Part shown: piece after piece, positions 62,862-64,000 of the stretch
Position numbering within the stretch: position 1 is the stretch's first letter
Layout of the letters: every line of letters starts with the position of its first letter
Assembly (NCBI RefSeq): GCF_001007935.1
Contig: NZ_CP011451.1
Span: 2,418,001-2,482,000 of the forward strand
Direction: 5' to 3'
Length of the DNA: 64,000 nt
DNA from: Nitrosomonas communis
Lineage (GTDB): Bacteria > Pseudomonadota > Gammaproteobacteria > Burkholderiales > Nitrosomonadaceae
Notes under the pieces: model-generated
The model's database searches: none
What the model saw: only the letters and a program-made list of their open reading frames with translations
What the model was told of the DNA's origin: nothing
Made by a program: the position numbers and the translations under genes

Positions 62862-63825
62862 TTAATCGCGTTTGGGAAAATACTCTATTTTTCCTAATCA
62901 TCTCTTGGCGCATTTGTTGATTAGTATAAAGGTCAAGAAAGGTCTAATTGAACGCGTTATATTGGCTAGAAGTCGATGGTGGTATGACACGACTTCTAGC
63001 TACGTTAATCTGCTTACCTCTTCTAATTTCCACATAGATCAGTATCGATCATAATTTCTTATTAATAGTAATTTCTTAGCAGCCATTTGCGAGACACCTC
63101 TAATACTCATTAACCGCCTCAGAAGAGGCATCATAAAAAACAAGATGTGCATCTATCAACTTTATGACAAAGGTGCGACGGTAAACGATCTGCTTAGCTC
63201 TATCCATTATTTTTTACATAATAATCAATTTTGAGTCGCCGCTACCTTTAATTTGCGCGATCACCGACCTGCAAACAAGATTTTTTTGGCGTAAGTAAGG
63301 CAGTGACTCATCGATCTGCTGTGTGGCTGCCTAATTTCTCCTGAAGGCTGGATGACACGTGCGATCAATACCCTTGTCCGGGTCATCGCCAGACAATCTA
63401 TTTCCAAATCCTGGAACGCAGCAGTGTGTGAAGGCTATGGCTGGCGCGCCTTGTTTGAGGCGATCAGTAATGCTTGCTGGTGAGCCATTCAATCTAGTCA
63501 TCCACGATACGCTGGTTTCACGCTCATCGGTTCTACATCAATCCAAAAGGACGAGATACATTACATATCTTTGTATACTTTATTGGCGAAATTATTATGC
63601 ACAAATTGGTATCTACACATATTTTAATCCACTTTGAGCGATAGATTGCTATCCCCACTAAATATTGATATTAACAATAAAAGGGTAAGGCGCATCGGGT
63701 TAACAGTAACTTATTGGAATTATTATCATAAAATAAAATTCTGTTTTGTTAGCAATTGAATATTGTTATAATAACCATAATGTCTGGTGGGCTTATTCAG
63801 CCCATTTTTTATTTGTGGCTAAGCT
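62862..63825. other. Intergenic region before rimP
   Basis: No reliable gene. One short coding-like stretch (about 63361-63483; ...NAAVCEGYGWRALFEAISNACW) lacks a start and may be a gene relic. The last 70 bases hold the rimP leader. Confidence 0.4.
63767..63812 (+). promoter_or_regulatory. rimP promoter -10 and leader hairpin
   Basis: TATAAT at 63767-63772 with a weaker TTGTTA about 15 bases upstream. It is followed by a GGGCTTATTCAGCCC hairpin and a T run, an arrangement often seen in leaders of rimP-nusA-infB operons. Confidence 0.5.
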
Positions 63826-64000
63826 ATGACCTTATATGAATTACTAGATCCGATTTTAGCGGGAATGGGTTATGAATTGATAGATGTGGAGCAATCAGCA
63901 TCTGGTAGATTGTTAAGAATATTTGTAGATAAAGAGGATGGTGGTATTTCTATTGACGATTGTGTCGCTATTAGTAACCATCTTAATAAATTATTAGCAG
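63826..64000 (+). CDS. rimP: Ribosome maturation factor RimP, N-terminal fragment
   Basis: 58 codons running off the window: [22 protein letters not shown], then [26 protein letters not shown], matching the RimP N-domain. RimP helps 30S subunit assembly and normally heads the nusA-infB operon. The start is set by homology; the ribosome site is weak. Confidence 0.93.
   Translation, partial: MTLYELLDPILAGMGYELIDVEQSASGRLLRIFVDKEDGGISIDDCVAISNHLNKLLA

Overview
The window looks like chromosome of a betaproteobacterial ammonia oxidiser, most likely Nitrosomonas or a close relative. This is inferred from gene content (a guanidine/allophanate nitrogen operon, an incomplete PTS, metX-metW, moderate GC, heavy IS load) and not from a 16S gene.

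Layout. 1-7.2 kb: a minus-strand guanidine-to-ammonia operon under a guanidine-I (ykkC) riboswitch: APC permease, two DUF1989 proteins, a urea/guanidine carboxylase and the start of allophanate hydrolase, chained by stop/start overlaps. 7.4-15.2 kb: pyrE, then a decayed region with IS630 and IS5 remnants, a dead HigBA-like module, a secreted Gly/Thr-repeat protein, a DnaA-box cluster and a MITE-like repeat. 15.3-25.6 kb: umuD, a frameshifted umuC, xthA, ampG (its 3' end displaced by an intact IS), metW/metX, and ptsI/ptsH/EIIA. 26.3-26.5 kb: tRNA-Arg and tRNA-Phe.

26.5-45.7 kb: a 19-kb satellite-like integrative island in the 3' end of tRNA-Phe, bounded by 52-bp att repeats. It encodes a tyrosine integrase, an AlpA-like regulator, a TOPRIM/DUF3987 primase-helicase, and lambda O/P-like replication proteins with seven iterons inside the O-like gene. 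It also has families of tiny paralogues, repeated structured elements, an IS3 copy, and an IetAS protease/ATPase cargo. No capsid or tail genes were seen.

45.8-59.8 kb is the main discovery: a complete casposon of 13,973 bp. It encodes a Cas1 homologue with the catalytic E/H/D-E set and an IstA-like N-terminal helix-turn-helix, a family B DNA polymerase with intact exonuclease and polymerase motifs, an HNH protein, and several HTH/RHH regulators. It has about 300-bp imperfect terminal inverted repeats ending in the same 19 bp, and a perfect 14-bp target-site duplication. The target was a second IS3 copy: rejoining the two pieces of that IS gives 1265 bp, exactly the length of the intact copy at 35.1 kb. 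Cargo is a DUF4062-NB-ARC-TPR (NLR-like) protein on the left, and on the right a run of small genes separated by attC-like sites that resembles integron cassettes.

61-64 kb: a KGG-repeat stress protein, a tiny membrane protein, another MITE copy, and the start of rimP.
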